Assembly (NCBI RefSeq): GCF_013359905.1
Contig: NZ_JABMCC010000114.1
Location: 28,184 to 92,183, forward strand
Source of the DNA: Paenibacillus taichungensis
Lineage (GTDB): Bacteria; Bacillota; Bacilli; Paenibacillales; Paenibacillaceae
DNA length: 64,000 nt
Direction of reading: 5' to 3'
A model generated the notes under the pieces. It made no database searches. It was given only the letters and a program-made list of their open reading frames with translations, and had not been told where the DNA came from. Within the stretch, counting starts at the first letter, position 1. Each line of letters opens with the position of its first letter. The position numbers and the translations under genes are program-made. Below, one piece after another: positions 41,993 to 51,205 of this stretch.

Positions 41993-42861
41993 TACATCTG
42001 CACCTCTCTTCGCTTGGTAATGATGACTTGAGTAATCGTTACAACCGCAATAATGATAAAGAACAGAATTGCTTTTGCTTGACCAAGCCCATAATTACCA
42101 TATCCAAATATCTCATTAAATACATTCATAGCAAACAACTCGGTATGGTGAATTGGGCCGCCATTAGTTAATGACAAGTTAACATCATAGATTTTGAACG
42201 CGCCCGACAAAGTTAAAAATAAGCAAATAGTGAACGATGGCATTAATAACGGAAATACGATTTTGGTCATGCGATGCCATATATTTGCTCCGTCAACTTT
42301 AGCTGCCTCCATTACTTCATCAGAAATCCCTTGAATACCAGCAATATAGATAACCATCGTATAGCCTGCCATCTGCCAAGTGAAGACAACTACCAATGCA
42401 ATCAGAGCATAATTTGGATCTATAAGCCAATTAAAGAATATATTATCCAATCCAGTTAATAACCCTATTTGGTTACCTCCATCCGTAAAAATGAAGCGCC
42501 AGATGTATCCAAGAATCAAGCCACCAATAAGATTCGGCATAAACAATAGCGTGCGAACAAGATTACTTGTTTTGAATCCAGAAGTAACCAGCAAAGCAAA
42601 AACTAAACCCAATAAATTGACGCTAACCAATGCGAATATAGTGAATTTTATTGTATTCCACGAAGATGCAAGAAAACGCTCATCCTGCAACAAGGCAGTG
42701 TAATTATCAAAACCAACAAATACTTTAGGGGTACCTTCAATCCCCCCCCATTCAATGAAGGAATAGTAAATTCCAATCAAAAACGGAACAAGAACAACAA
42801 TTAAAAAAACCAAAAACAGCGGCATAGTGAATATGAAATACCATAGTTTTTTATTTGGCAT
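41992..42861 (-). CDS. Carbohydrate ABC transporter permease (MalF/CUT1 type)
   Basis: 289 residues with six membrane helices. The EAA loop is VMEAAKVDGANIWHRMTKIVFP, and the N-terminal segment FLVFLIVVLVPFLIGIYYSF is typical of UgpA/MalF-like permeases. It pairs with the MalG-type permease, with one-base overlap, and the binding protein upstream. Confidence 0.92.
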   Translation of the reverse strand: MPNKKLWYFIFTMPLFLVFLIVVLVPFLIGIYYSFIEWGGIEGTPKVFVGFDNYTALLQDERFLASSWNTIKFTIFALVSVNLLGLVFALLVTSGFKTSNLVRTLLFMPNLIGGLILGYIWRFIFTDGGNQIGLLTGLDNIFFNWLIDPNYALIALVVVFTWQMAGYTMVIYIAGIQGISDEVMEAAKVDGANIWHRMTKIVFPLLMPSFTICLFLTLSGAFKIYDVNLSLTNGGPIHHTELFAMNVFNEIFGYGNYGLGQAKAILFFIIIAVVTITQVIITKRREVQM

Positions 42862-42957
42862 ACGAAACTCCCTTTTATCAAGTTTGACTTAGAAGAAAGT
42901 AGGAACATCTAACACCTTTTATAAGGGTTTAGGCTTTCAACAATGTATGTCATTGTC

Positions 42958-44202
42958 TTAATTAGCTGCTTTCAACCATACTTCACGAAGTTTATCAAGA
43001 AATTGTTCTGGGGTCATTGAAGGATTAAGGAAAAATTCAGATGCTAGCGGTGCAAGATCATTAATGATAATTCCTTGTGGGAAGTAATTCAAAGCCCGAG
43101 GAATTGTATTCCCAGATTGTGCTGCTTCATAAACTTGCTGTGATAACGGATCTAAACCAGTTGGTTCAATCGTTGTAACCGCTGGAACAAACCCAAAATC
43201 ATTAAGAATTGTATTTTTACCTGTCTCGCTAGTGTACAACCACTCTAAGAAAGCATTAGCTGCTGTAATTTGCTCTTGAGATGCTTTATTATTGATAACC
43301 CAACCAGCTGGGATGCCTACTTCCAATTTATCGTTTCCAACGATCGGAACAGGAGCCATACTAATATTAATATCATCATAGTCAGCAAGCATACTGTAAC
43401 TCCAGTTACCTTGGTGCACAATTGCAGTTTTACCTGTTGCCAGATCACCCATTTGTCTATCATAAGTTACTTCAAGTGGATTAACCGTATAAGCACGAAT
43501 AGCTGCCATCAATTCGGAGAACTCCTGGAATTCTGGTATTTCTTTCAAATCAACTTCACCTTTGTTAACTTTTTTTATGAAAGCTACAGGATCTTCTTGC
43601 AATGCAAATGGCGCGTTAATAATATGTCCAATCAAGAAATACGCTGTTTGAGATAGACCCAAACCGTTGATACCATCAGCATTAAATTTTTCAAGAGCTT
43701 GTATTAATGACTTTGTGTCTTTAACAGTTGAAGGATCATATAAGTTTTTATTGTAAACGAGCCCAAACCCCTCTATTCCAATTGGAACACCTACAATCTT
43801 ACCGTCAATTTCCAATTCCATATTTGGAACGATATACTTAGCATAAGATTCATTCGTCATGTCATAGAAATATGATGCAAATTTTTCAGCTTCAACACCT
43901 TGTTGCACAGAAAAAATGGTTGGACCTTCATTAGCAGCTAACTTTGTTTGTAACTGTGTAATGTAGGAATCACCTGCGGAACCCCAGACCTCAACTTCAT
44001 TTCCTGTTTCTTTTTTATACTTAGATGCCAAGTTCTCAAGTGACTCAGCAATTTCAACTTTACTTTGGAATAAAGAAATTTTGGCAAGCTTCTCACCATT
44101 ATTTCCGCCATCACCTGTTCCTTCATCCGTATTGTTACTACATGCTGTTAAAAAAATAAAAAGCATAGTAGTAAGTAATACAAGACCCCATCTTCTCTTC
44201 AT
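42958..44202 (-). CDS. Extracellular sugar-binding lipoprotein (ABC importer)
   Basis: 414 residues. Lipobox LTAC with the cysteine at about 21 after a basic start and hydrophobic core. Family-1 solute-binding fold with KISLFQSKVEIAESLENLA, VEVWGSAGDSYITQLQTKLA and KTAIVHQGNWSYSMLADYDD, the region of the sugar-stacking aromatic residues. It probably delivers isomalto-oligosaccharides or a similar glucan fragment, judging from the GH13 gene downstream. A weak hairpin in the 97-base gap to the permease could help give the excess of binding protein over permease. Confidence 0.92.
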   Translation of the reverse strand: MKRRWGLVLLTTMLFIFLTACSNNTDEGTGDGGNNGEKLAKISLFQSKVEIAESLENLASKYKKETGNEVEVWGSAGDSYITQLQTKLAANEGPTIFSVQQGVEAEKFASYFYDMTNESYAKYIVPNMELEIDGKIVGVPIGIEGFGLVYNKNLYDPSTVKDTKSLIQALEKFNADGINGLGLSQTAYFLIGHIINAPFALQEDPVAFIKKVNKGEVDLKEIPEFQEFSELMAAIRAYTVNPLEVTYDRQMGDLATGKTAIVHQGNWSYSMLADYDDINISMAPVPIVGNDKLEVGIPAGWVINNKASQEQITAANAFLEWLYTSETGKNTILNDFGFVPAVTTIEPTGLDPLSQQVYEAAQSGNTIPRALNYFPQGIIINDLAPLASEFFLNPSMTPEQFLDKLREVWLKAAN

Positions 44203-44348
44203 TAATTCTTCCCCCTATCACGTATTTGGAATTTATTTCACAACACAAGCTTGATTATAACTATAAAAAATTACCGGTTACAGGTGTAATATTCGCCTAA
44301 ATGAGTAAATTATGAATCTGAATTGCTTAATAAAAGTATTAATAATAA

Positions 44349-44415
44349 AACACATTCATTTCCAACAAACTGCTGTCAATATTTTTGACAGCAGTACTCT
44401 GGAAACGAATGTGTT
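44349..44415 (-). terminator. Long hairpin between YesN-type regulator and binding protein
   Basis: AACACATTC.TTTCCA and TGGAAA.GAATGTGTT enclose CTGCTGTCAA/TTGACAGCAG; on the minus strand it is followed by TTATTATTAA. It lies 14 bases past the regulator stop. Confidence 0.75.
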
Positions 44416-44428
44416 CTATGCTACATAT

Positions 44429-45973
44429 TTAATTCTTTCGATAAGCGCTAGGTGTGATACCAGTATGTTTTTTAAATACTTTACTGAAATAATTTAAATT
44501 TTCAAAGCCACTTTCACTCGCAACTTCTTGAATAGATAACTCGGTATGATCTAGCAAGGAGTATGCTTTTTCTATTCTTAATTGAGTAAGATAATTCATA
44601 ATCGTTGTGCCATACTCTTCTTTAAACTTTTTCGCCAGATATTGCGGTGAAAAATGAAATATCTCTGCCAAACCCGATAATGTTACCTCTTCCTTCATAT
44701 GATCATTAATGTAATTTCTTACCGTTGCGATAGACTGAACATGAGTTATTTCCAGCCTACTGTAGTTGATTGATTCTAGCATATCACTAAAAATTTGTTT
44801 GAGTTTTGAAGTCCATTCTTCCAGTTGTGATATCCAAAGCGGCATTGTCTCATGAAAGTTATCACTGTTAATTTGACTATAAATTCGCACGAGCAGAAGG
44901 TTGATTTCTACGGTATAGTGCTGAAGCTCTCTTATGCTTACAAACTCATACGAAGCCAACTCCATTTTAAAAGACTCAACCAATTCATGAAGATATTGCT
45001 TATTTTTTGCGAGAATTGCTTCTAAAATAACTCGTTCCTTATCTATAAAAAAGTTAATGACTGATGACTTTCGGCCACTCTTAATATGATCAAAAATATT
45101 GCAATTAAGAATCATCGATTTTTCCTCAAACAAAGCTAATTGAAGTCTACTAGCTGTCAGGCTCATTTTATAGAAACCAGAAAATGAAGATAGGCGCAAA
45201 GTTCTTTTCCATGCATCCTGTATTTTTTTCACTGATGCCTCTATATCTACAAGTAAATAATTTGAACTTATAAACACAATGATAAATTCTTCATGTTGAA
45301 GCACATACCAACTACCCAGCGATTCAACCAGCTCTTTAACAATATTTTTCATCGAATAATTAAACAGTTGCTCGTCTCGAGCAAAATGTTTCTTTACGAT
45401 TGCATCTTTATTTCTGGGCAAAAAAGTAACAACATAAAAAAAATCAGGGTTGATTCCAATGGTAGTAAGAAAGGTATTAAGCTCTTCTTTAGACACCTGT
45501 TCTTCCTCAATTAAGCGAGAAAACCGCTGCTCCATAACAAGATTATTTACTTCATTTAAACGAAAATTAGTGCTAAGTTCCTTTAGCCTTACTTCCTGCT
45601 CTTGTTTTATTTGATTGCATGCTTTTTGAATAGCTTTTTCCAGATCACGAATTTTAAATGGTTTTAGTAAGTAATCCACACCGTTAGCTAGCAGAGCTGC
45701 CCTAGTGTAATGAAACTTTTGATAACCACTTAGCACAATAACTTTGGAGCCCCAGCCTTCCTCCCGAAGCTTCTCTAAAAACTCTGTGCCATCCATAAGG
45801 TGCATGCTCATATCGCAAATTATTAACTCGGGAATATGCTTCCGTACAAGTTCCAATGCCTCTAATCCATTTTCGGCCATAAATATTTGATTGATTTTAT
45901 AATGTTGCCAATCAATCGATAGCTCAACACCTTCACGTACATGCTCTTCATCATCTACGATTAATAACTTCAT
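44429..45973 (-). CDS. YesN-type response regulator (receiver + AraC DNA-binding domain), island 1
   Basis: Up to 515-520 residues. Receiver domain (MKLLIVDDEEHVREG..., phospho-acceptor in PELIICDMSMHLMDG, K in LLKPFKIRD), a middle section of about 270 residues, and a C-terminal AraC HTH pair (FHFSPQYLAKKFKEEYG, then GFENLNYFSKVFKKHTG). In-frame start at 46000 exists, but GAGAGGGACAAGCAG sets 45973, overlapping the kinase by 23 bases. Likely activates the binding protein operon that begins 230 bases downstream. Confidence 0.92.
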   Translation of the reverse strand: MKLLIVDDEEHVREGVELSIDWQHYKINQIFMAENGLEALELVRKHIPELIICDMSMHLMDGTEFLEKLREEGWGSKVIVLSGYQKFHYTRAALLANGVDYLLKPFKIRDLEKAIQKACNQIKQEQEVRLKELSTNFRLNEVNNLVMEQRFSRLIEEEQVSKEELNTFLTTIGINPDFFYVVTFLPRNKDAIVKKHFARDEQLFNYSMKNIVKELVESLGSWYVLQHEEFIIVFISSNYLLVDIEASVKKIQDAWKRTLRLSSFSGFYKMSLTASRLQLALFEEKSMILNCNIFDHIKSGRKSSVINFFIDKERVILEAILAKNKQYLHELVESFKMELASYEFVSIRELQHYTVEINLLLVRIYSQINSDNFHETMPLWISQLEEWTSKLKQIFSDMLESINYSRLEITHVQSIATVRNYINDHMKEEVTLSGLAEIFHFSPQYLAKKFKEEYGTTIMNYLTQLRIEKAYSLLDHTELSIQEVASESGFENLNYFSKVFKKHTGITPSAYRKN

Positions 45974-47813
45974 CTGCTTGTCCCTCTCTTGATGATTCAA
46001 TTGGCAAGGATAATGCTACTATGGTTTTTTTATAGGGCTCACTAGAAATCGACCAAGTGAATTCGTTTCCATAATAAAGCATTAATCGCTTCAATACATT
46101 GGATAAGCCAATTCCACGCTTCTCCGATACAACAACAACTTGCTCAATGAAACCAGCTTTGACTTGTTCAATTTGCTGATCTGTAAAGCCTTTTCCGTTA
46201 TCAATTACCTCTATTAACAATGAATGCTTAGTCAAAGCAATGTTTACCACAATATGAATTTGACCATTTCCTCGTTCTAAACCATGTATAATACTATTCT
46301 CAACAAGCGGCTGCAAAGTCATTTTGGGTACAAGAACACGACTCGCTTCATCTGAATATTCTAACTCAAATTGAAGCCTTTGCTTATAGCGACCTTGCTG
46401 AAGTACCATGTAATGCTGTATATGTTCGATTTCTTCTTCTAGTGAAACTTCCTCGTTCTCAATATCCATAGAATAGCGGAACATAGCTGCAAAGTCAGCA
46501 AGTCGATCACTGACGTCATGAGCTTTAGATTTAATTGCTAAAGTTGCAATCGATTGCAACGTGTTATATAAGAAATGAGGATTGATTTGAGCTTGCAGCA
46601 TTTTCAAGCGAGCTTGCGATAACTCAAGCTGATGACGATATTGCTTATTCCATAGCTCGTCTAACTCACCAGCCATTTCGTGCAATCTAATGTCCAACAA
46701 ATCTAACTCATCCGGCGTCTTCTGTACAGGCCTACTCTTTAGTTGAAAGTTACCCATTTGCAATTGCTTAATGTGCTGAAACATTATTTTAATCCTACGC
46801 AACATGTAATAAGAGATTAAAGTCGCCAATATGGAAATAAAAATAATCGAAACTGCTTGAATTAACAAAGTTTTACCAAGTGCAGAATTACGTGCCTTAT
46901 TAATAAGTGTGCGAGGTATAAACTTAACTATTGTCATGATTAAACCATTTTCATCTGTCTTGTTAAAATATACATAACTGCCTTCAGTAGTTTGAATCTC
47001 CCCTTTATCTGTAGATAGTTGGGGTGCATGAAGCCTTTGATAAAGTTCTATCTGCCATGGTTCTCTAGTTTTTTGTGCAGTCTCCTGTTGCGTGGGTTGT
47101 TTAACTCCTTTTGAGAGTGATAGCTCGGTCGAATCCTTCTCATCTGCAGTTGTATAGAGTAGTTCGAGATTATTTCCGATAAATAAGTATACAGGTCCTT
47201 GCTCACTTGTTGTTAAGGAAGTAAGGAAATTTTTGATTTGTAATGGTTTAACATCAAAGGTAGTCAAACCGATTACTTCTCGAGTATAAATATCTATGAA
47301 TGGCTTATTGACACGCAATCTTGGCTCTCTATTATTAAGTGTAACTTGAAACGGTTGCTTCAGCTCACTATGTGCATCTGACATCTCATGATTTTTAAAG
47401 TCAGGAATAATCACTATTTCATTATAATGATTTCGAATATTAAACTGCTTGTTTGTTAGCGCGCTCTTGTAAGAAACTGCACCAATTTCGCTATAATTCG
47501 CATATATTTTTTCAAGCCTGTGCTCAATATAGACACTTTCAGCAGGATTTTGAGGTTTTTTTTCCGACAACAGTCTCACAAGCTCAGGATCAGAAAAGTA
47601 CGTCAAGCCAAGTAGTGACAATTCATGAAAATAAGATTGCAATGCTGACATCGTAATTGACATCGAATTTTGATTCAGCTCAACTAGCTGACGTTTGATT
47701 GAATTGCCTGTAATCTGATACGACAAATAATTTGAAATAATGAATGGAACAGTTGTCGCTACGATCAAGCTAACAATAATTTTTGTTATAATACTCACTT
47801 TGACAAGCTTCAT
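45951..47813 (-). CDS. YesM-type sensor histidine kinase, island 1
   Basis: 620 residues. A membrane segment near residues 8-30, an extracellular sensor of about 270 residues (Cache-like), a second segment around 305-330, HAMP, and the His_kinase box AQINPHFLYNTLQSIA (histidine near residue 414) with HATPase NSIIHGLERG, IDNGKGF and GIGLSNVLKRL. It phosphorylates the YesN-type regulator. It shares a promoter with that regulator and probably senses an extracellular sugar or the loaded binding protein. Confidence 0.92.
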   Translation of the reverse strand: MKLVKVSIITKIIVSLIVATTVPFIISNYLSYQITGNSIKRQLVELNQNSMSITMSALQSYFHELSLLGLTYFSDPELVRLLSEKKPQNPAESVYIEHRLEKIYANYSEIGAVSYKSALTNKQFNIRNHYNEIVIIPDFKNHEMSDAHSELKQPFQVTLNNREPRLRVNKPFIDIYTREVIGLTTFDVKPLQIKNFLTSLTTSEQGPVYLFIGNNLELLYTTADEKDSTELSLSKGVKQPTQQETAQKTREPWQIELYQRLHAPQLSTDKGEIQTTEGSYVYFNKTDENGLIMTIVKFIPRTLINKARNSALGKTLLIQAVSIIFISILATLISYYMLRRIKIMFQHIKQLQMGNFQLKSRPVQKTPDELDLLDIRLHEMAGELDELWNKQYRHQLELSQARLKMLQAQINPHFLYNTLQSIATLAIKSKAHDVSDRLADFAAMFRYSMDIENEEVSLEEEIEHIQHYMVLQQGRYKQRLQFELEYSDEASRVLVPKMTLQPLVENSIIHGLERGNGQIHIVVNIALTKHSLLIEVIDNGKGFTDQQIEQVKAGFIEQVVVVSEKRGIGLSNVLKRLMLYYGNEFTWSISSEPYKKTIVALSLPIESSREGQADEVINRR

Positions 47814-47955
47814 CTAGGCATCCTCCACTCATTCCCCCGTACATTGTAGCACAGCAATAAGGAAACTTGTAACATATCGGAGATCATCCCTCAGCACACC
47901 GAAGAAGCTTCTAAAGCGAAGAAACTGTTGTCTGGAGTCTCTCGATTAGGCTGAT

Positions 47956-49356
47956 TTACAGCTCATTTAGCTCTAGTAGTGCTACAATATAAATCTTTAA
48001 TGCAGTGATCAGATTAGGAATAGACTGCACCTCATCTGGGCCATGAATTTGACCATGACCAGGAGGCAAGTCAAGTGATGACACATCGGTCGGCAAACCC
48101 GGGCCAAAGCCTACCGCATTAGGCAGCTTTCTGGCATAAGTACCTCCACCCATTACAAATGGCTCCGCTTGCTCTCCTGTTACGCCCTGATATACTTGCA
48201 TGAGACACTTAACCTCTGGCGTATCAGGATTATAATAACTCGGCTCACTGTCATGAACATTAGTCAGGGTAAAACCACTTTCCTGCAACTGCTGCAGCAG
48301 CATCTTGGATGAATGATGAATAGGGTAGCGAATATTTAACTCTATCTCAAGTCTTCCATTCCGTCCTTGTAATAAAGTTCCGACGCATGTTAAAGCTCCA
48401 GATAGCTTATCCTCACCATGTATCCCTAATGCCCGTCCATCATAATGCTTACAAATGTCATAAATTTTCTCAAGCTGGTAGTGTGTAGTCTCCTCAAACC
48501 ATGTAGTCCGTAACAATGGCTCAAGAAGGATCGCTATCGCATTACTAGTGCCTTGAGGAAACGCGGCATGCCCGGACTTGCCAACTGCGAATAATTTAAT
48601 CTCTTCATCCGTCTGACTATACTGAATATGAGATGGCAGGAGGCTTAATTTGGCAGCGGCTGCTTTATCACGTCGTATAATAAGCTCAGCATAACCAGGT
48701 ACACTATTAGAAGCTACTCCCCCCTGTATGCGAAGGATTGACGAATCAGCAATATCACAGCATAAAGTAACAGAGAGCATTCCCTTCTCTCCATAACAGA
48801 CCGGAAATCCGCTATCCGCCACAATATTAAAATCAGGGGCTTGATAATGCTTAAGATAATACGCAGCATCCAACATCCCTATTTCCTCACCACTACCGAT
48901 AATGTGCTGAAGCTGATAGTTGAGGGGGATACCCAGTTCCTGAATAAATCTAAGTGTATAAAGAACAGCAATAACTGCACCTTTATTATCTTGTACTCCT
49001 CTGCCTATGAGAAAATCTCCCTTTTGTGTATAAAAAAAGGGTGGGTAGCTCCACCCCTCCCCTGCGGGAACAACATCGACATGCCCCCAAATTGCTATTG
49101 ACCGCTTTGTCTCATCTCCCATACGAATTTCTGCACAATAATACTCCCGATTAAACGTCTGCAAACCATATCGTTGACCTAAATCCAATATATACTGAAT
49201 AGCCTCTGCGCATTTCTCCCCAAAAGGATAAGGAGAGGATGGATCATAGCTTGCCACACTTGGAATACTTACTAATCCAGCAATGTCTTCTAATAGCTCT
49301 GTCTTATGTTTCTCCATCCATTGTTCAATCTGTTCTTCAATAACAAAACCTCTCAT
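47956..49356 (-). CDS. M20 family metallopeptidase (PepV/Sapep-like dipeptidase)
   Basis: 466 residues. Di-zinc site residues: WGHVDVVPAGEGW (H and first D), GRGVQDNKGAV (bridging D), GSGEEIGML (catalytic E and ligand E), AAVSDSGFP-like VADSGFPV (D) and PPGHGQIHGPDE (final H region). A dimerisation-type lid domain is inserted in the middle. It cleaves a short peptide, or an amide or carbamoyl bond. It ends the second ABC island, 34 bases after a permease gene, so it probably acts on the imported compound. That is unusual for a CUT1 sugar island. Confidence 0.88.
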   Translation of the reverse strand: MRGFVIEEQIEQWMEKHKTELLEDIAGLVSIPSVASYDPSSPYPFGEKCAEAIQYILDLGQRYGLQTFNREYYCAEIRMGDETKRSIAIWGHVDVVPAGEGWSYPPFFYTQKGDFLIGRGVQDNKGAVIAVLYTLRFIQELGIPLNYQLQHIIGSGEEIGMLDAAYYLKHYQAPDFNIVADSGFPVCYGEKGMLSVTLCCDIADSSILRIQGGVASNSVPGYAELIIRRDKAAAAKLSLLPSHIQYSQTDEEIKLFAVGKSGHAAFPQGTSNAIAILLEPLLRTTWFEETTHYQLEKIYDICKHYDGRALGIHGEDKLSGALTCVGTLLQGRNGRLEIELNIRYPIHHSSKMLLQQLQESGFTLTNVHDSEPSYYNPDTPEVKCLMQVYQGVTGEQAEPFVMGGGTYARKLPNAVGFGPGLPTDVSSLDLPPGHGQIHGPDEVQSIPNLITALKIYIVALLELNEL

Positions 49357-49389
49357 TTACTTCCCCCCGATCTTGGAGTATCTTGTTCC

Positions 49390-50235
49390 TTATCCTTTAA
49401 TTGCACCTTCTGTTAACCCGGCGATTATGTACTTCTGGCCGGCTGCATAGACCACAATAATTGGCAACATCGCCATTAAATAAGAAGTGAAAGCCATTGT
49501 ATAGTTAAAGGAATATTCAGTCTTGAAGTTGTATTGATATAAGGGCAGTGTCCAAAATTCCTTCGCTTTATTCAAAATTAGTAGTGGAAGCATAAAATCA
49601 TTCCAGAACCATAATGAATCCATAATGACAAGCGTAACTAGCATCGGCATAATTAAACGTAAAGTAATAAGATAATAGATTTTAAAAGTGCTGCAGCCAT
49701 CAATTCTTGCGGCCTCTTCAATTTCAGTTGGCATTCCTCCAATATAGTTGACGAGTAGGAATACTCCTCTTGTTAAGCTGAGCGCTCCATATAATAAAAT
49801 GAGTCCAAAAGGATTTAATAGATTCATATTGGTCATAATTTTTGTTAAAGGAAGCATAATCACTTGAAATGGTACAAACAATCCTAACAGGATATAGAGA
49901 TATAAAAATTTATAATATTTCTTATGTCGATTACGAGCAATAGCATAAGCAACGGTAGGATTAATAATAAGAACTATGATTACAGATCCAGTTGTAATCA
50001 AGGTCGTATTCCATACAACTCTCCAGTAATTCCCCTTAGAAAGCAGTTCTGCGTAATTAGAAAAATGAAGTGCTTTGGGAAAACTGAAAAAACCTTTGCT
50101 TGCCTCCTCTAATGTCTTAAAGGAATTAACTATGACAAGGTATAATGGCCCCATGATAATGATGACTCCAATAAGTAAAATGATATTTCGGAGAATACGC
50201 CAACCAAGCCCTTCTTTTCGTATCGCTAAATTCAT
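49390..50235 (-). CDS. Carbohydrate ABC transporter permease (MalG/CUT1 type), island 2
   Basis: 281 residues with six membrane helices and the EAA loop EIEEAARIDGCSTFKIYYLI. It lies two bases after its partner permease. As in island 1 there is no ATPase gene. The C-terminus (QKYIIAGLTEGAIKG) is the family's usual ending. Confidence 0.92.
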   Translation of the reverse strand: MNLAIRKEGLGWRILRNIILLIGVIIIMGPLYLVIVNSFKTLEEASKGFFSFPKALHFSNYAELLSKGNYWRVVWNTTLITTGSVIIVLIINPTVAYAIARNRHKKYYKFLYLYILLGLFVPFQVIMLPLTKIMTNMNLLNPFGLILLYGALSLTRGVFLLVNYIGGMPTEIEEAARIDGCSTFKIYYLITLRLIMPMLVTLVIMDSLWFWNDFMLPLLILNKAKEFWTLPLYQYNFKTEYSFNYTMAFTSYLMAMLPIIVVYAAGQKYIIAGLTEGAIKG

Positions 50236-50237
50236 AC

Positions 50238-51110
50238 TTAATGGACACCACCTTTACGTGTTAATTTAATTTGGATAAAGGATAACACTGCAATGATAAT
50301 AAACAATATAACTGATTCCGCATTAGCCATCGCAAACTTTAGATTCTGAAATGCATCATTGTATATCATGATCCCAATAACATTAGTAGATTTCACTGGA
50401 CCTCCACCTGTCAGGGTATAGGCATAATCAAAGGAAGTGATACCCGATTTAATCGCAAGCACCATATTTACGGTAATCGTAGGAATTAGAAATGGAAATG
50501 TGATATAACGAAAACGATTAAAAGTGGTGGCCCCATCGATTCTGCCCGCTTCATACAGCTCGGAGGGAACCGATTGTAAGCCTGCAATAAAGATAAGGGT
50601 TGGCAAGGCTACAGCCTGCCAAATGTTAACAAGCACAACAGCAATTAAAGCATACTTGGGATGGGCTAAAGGACTTTGATATAACTCCATAATATTCAAG
50701 CTCTGACCAATCGGAGGAATGACTCGAACAAATACCTGTTCCCAAATTAACGAAATGGTTACAGCACTAATGATGGCCGGTAGGAAATATATCGACTTTG
50801 TAAAGGTTTGAAGCTTCTTAAGAGAGTTTAAGCTCAAAGCTAGAATTAATGACAGACTCATTACTCCTGCTACAAGCATCACTGCATACTTTCCAGTAAC
50901 TACTAATGATTGCCTAAAATTCGGGTTGTTCCAAAGCTCCGTATAGTTGCTAAACCCTACATAATTATAGCTAGAACTAATCCCATTCCAATCTGTAAAG
51001 CTATATTGAATACCTACAATAACTGCATAAGCGAAAAATAGTGTATACAGAATGATAGCCGGAACCGTGAATAAGAAATAAGTTGAGCGTTCTAGAAATT
51101 TGCCTATCAT
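50238..51110 (-). CDS. Carbohydrate ABC transporter permease (MalF/CUT1 type), island 2
   Basis: 290 residues, six membrane helices, EAA loop ELYEAGRIDGATTFNRFRYIT (here EAG rather than EAA). TDWNGISSSYNYVGFSNYTELW follows the typical periplasmic loop of this subfamily. It precedes its partner permease by two bases and follows the binding protein by 95 bases. Confidence 0.92.
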   Translation of the reverse strand: MIGKFLERSTYFLFTVPAIILYTLFFAYAVIVGIQYSFTDWNGISSSYNYVGFSNYTELWNNPNFRQSLVVTGKYAVMLVAGVMSLSLILALSLNSLKKLQTFTKSIYFLPAIISAVTISLIWEQVFVRVIPPIGQSLNIMELYQSPLAHPKYALIAVVLVNIWQAVALPTLIFIAGLQSVPSELYEAGRIDGATTFNRFRYITFPFLIPTITVNMVLAIKSGITSFDYAYTLTGGGPVKSTNVIGIMIYNDAFQNLKFAMANAESVILFIIIAVLSFIQIKLTRKGGVH

Positions 51111-51155
51111 GCTGCACCTTCCTCATCTCAATGTAACGTAGAGCTAGTAAATAGG

Positions 51156-51187
51156 GAGCGACAATTTGAATTCTCAAATTGTCGCTC
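51156..51187 (-). other. Hairpin between binding protein and permease genes, island 2
   Basis: GAGCGACAATTTGA-ATTC-TCAAATTGTCGCTC, a perfect 14-bp stem, no T-run after it on the minus strand. Likely protects the binding protein mRNA end and reduces permease expression. Confidence 0.6.
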
Positions 51188-51205
51188 AGATCAAAGCTAT
51201 TATAT

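Noticed and set aside
44269..44282. Possible cre site TGTAACCGGTAATT upstream of the sugar-binding protein
   Set aside because: Matches the left part of the CcpA consensus but lacks the final CA; not strong enough.
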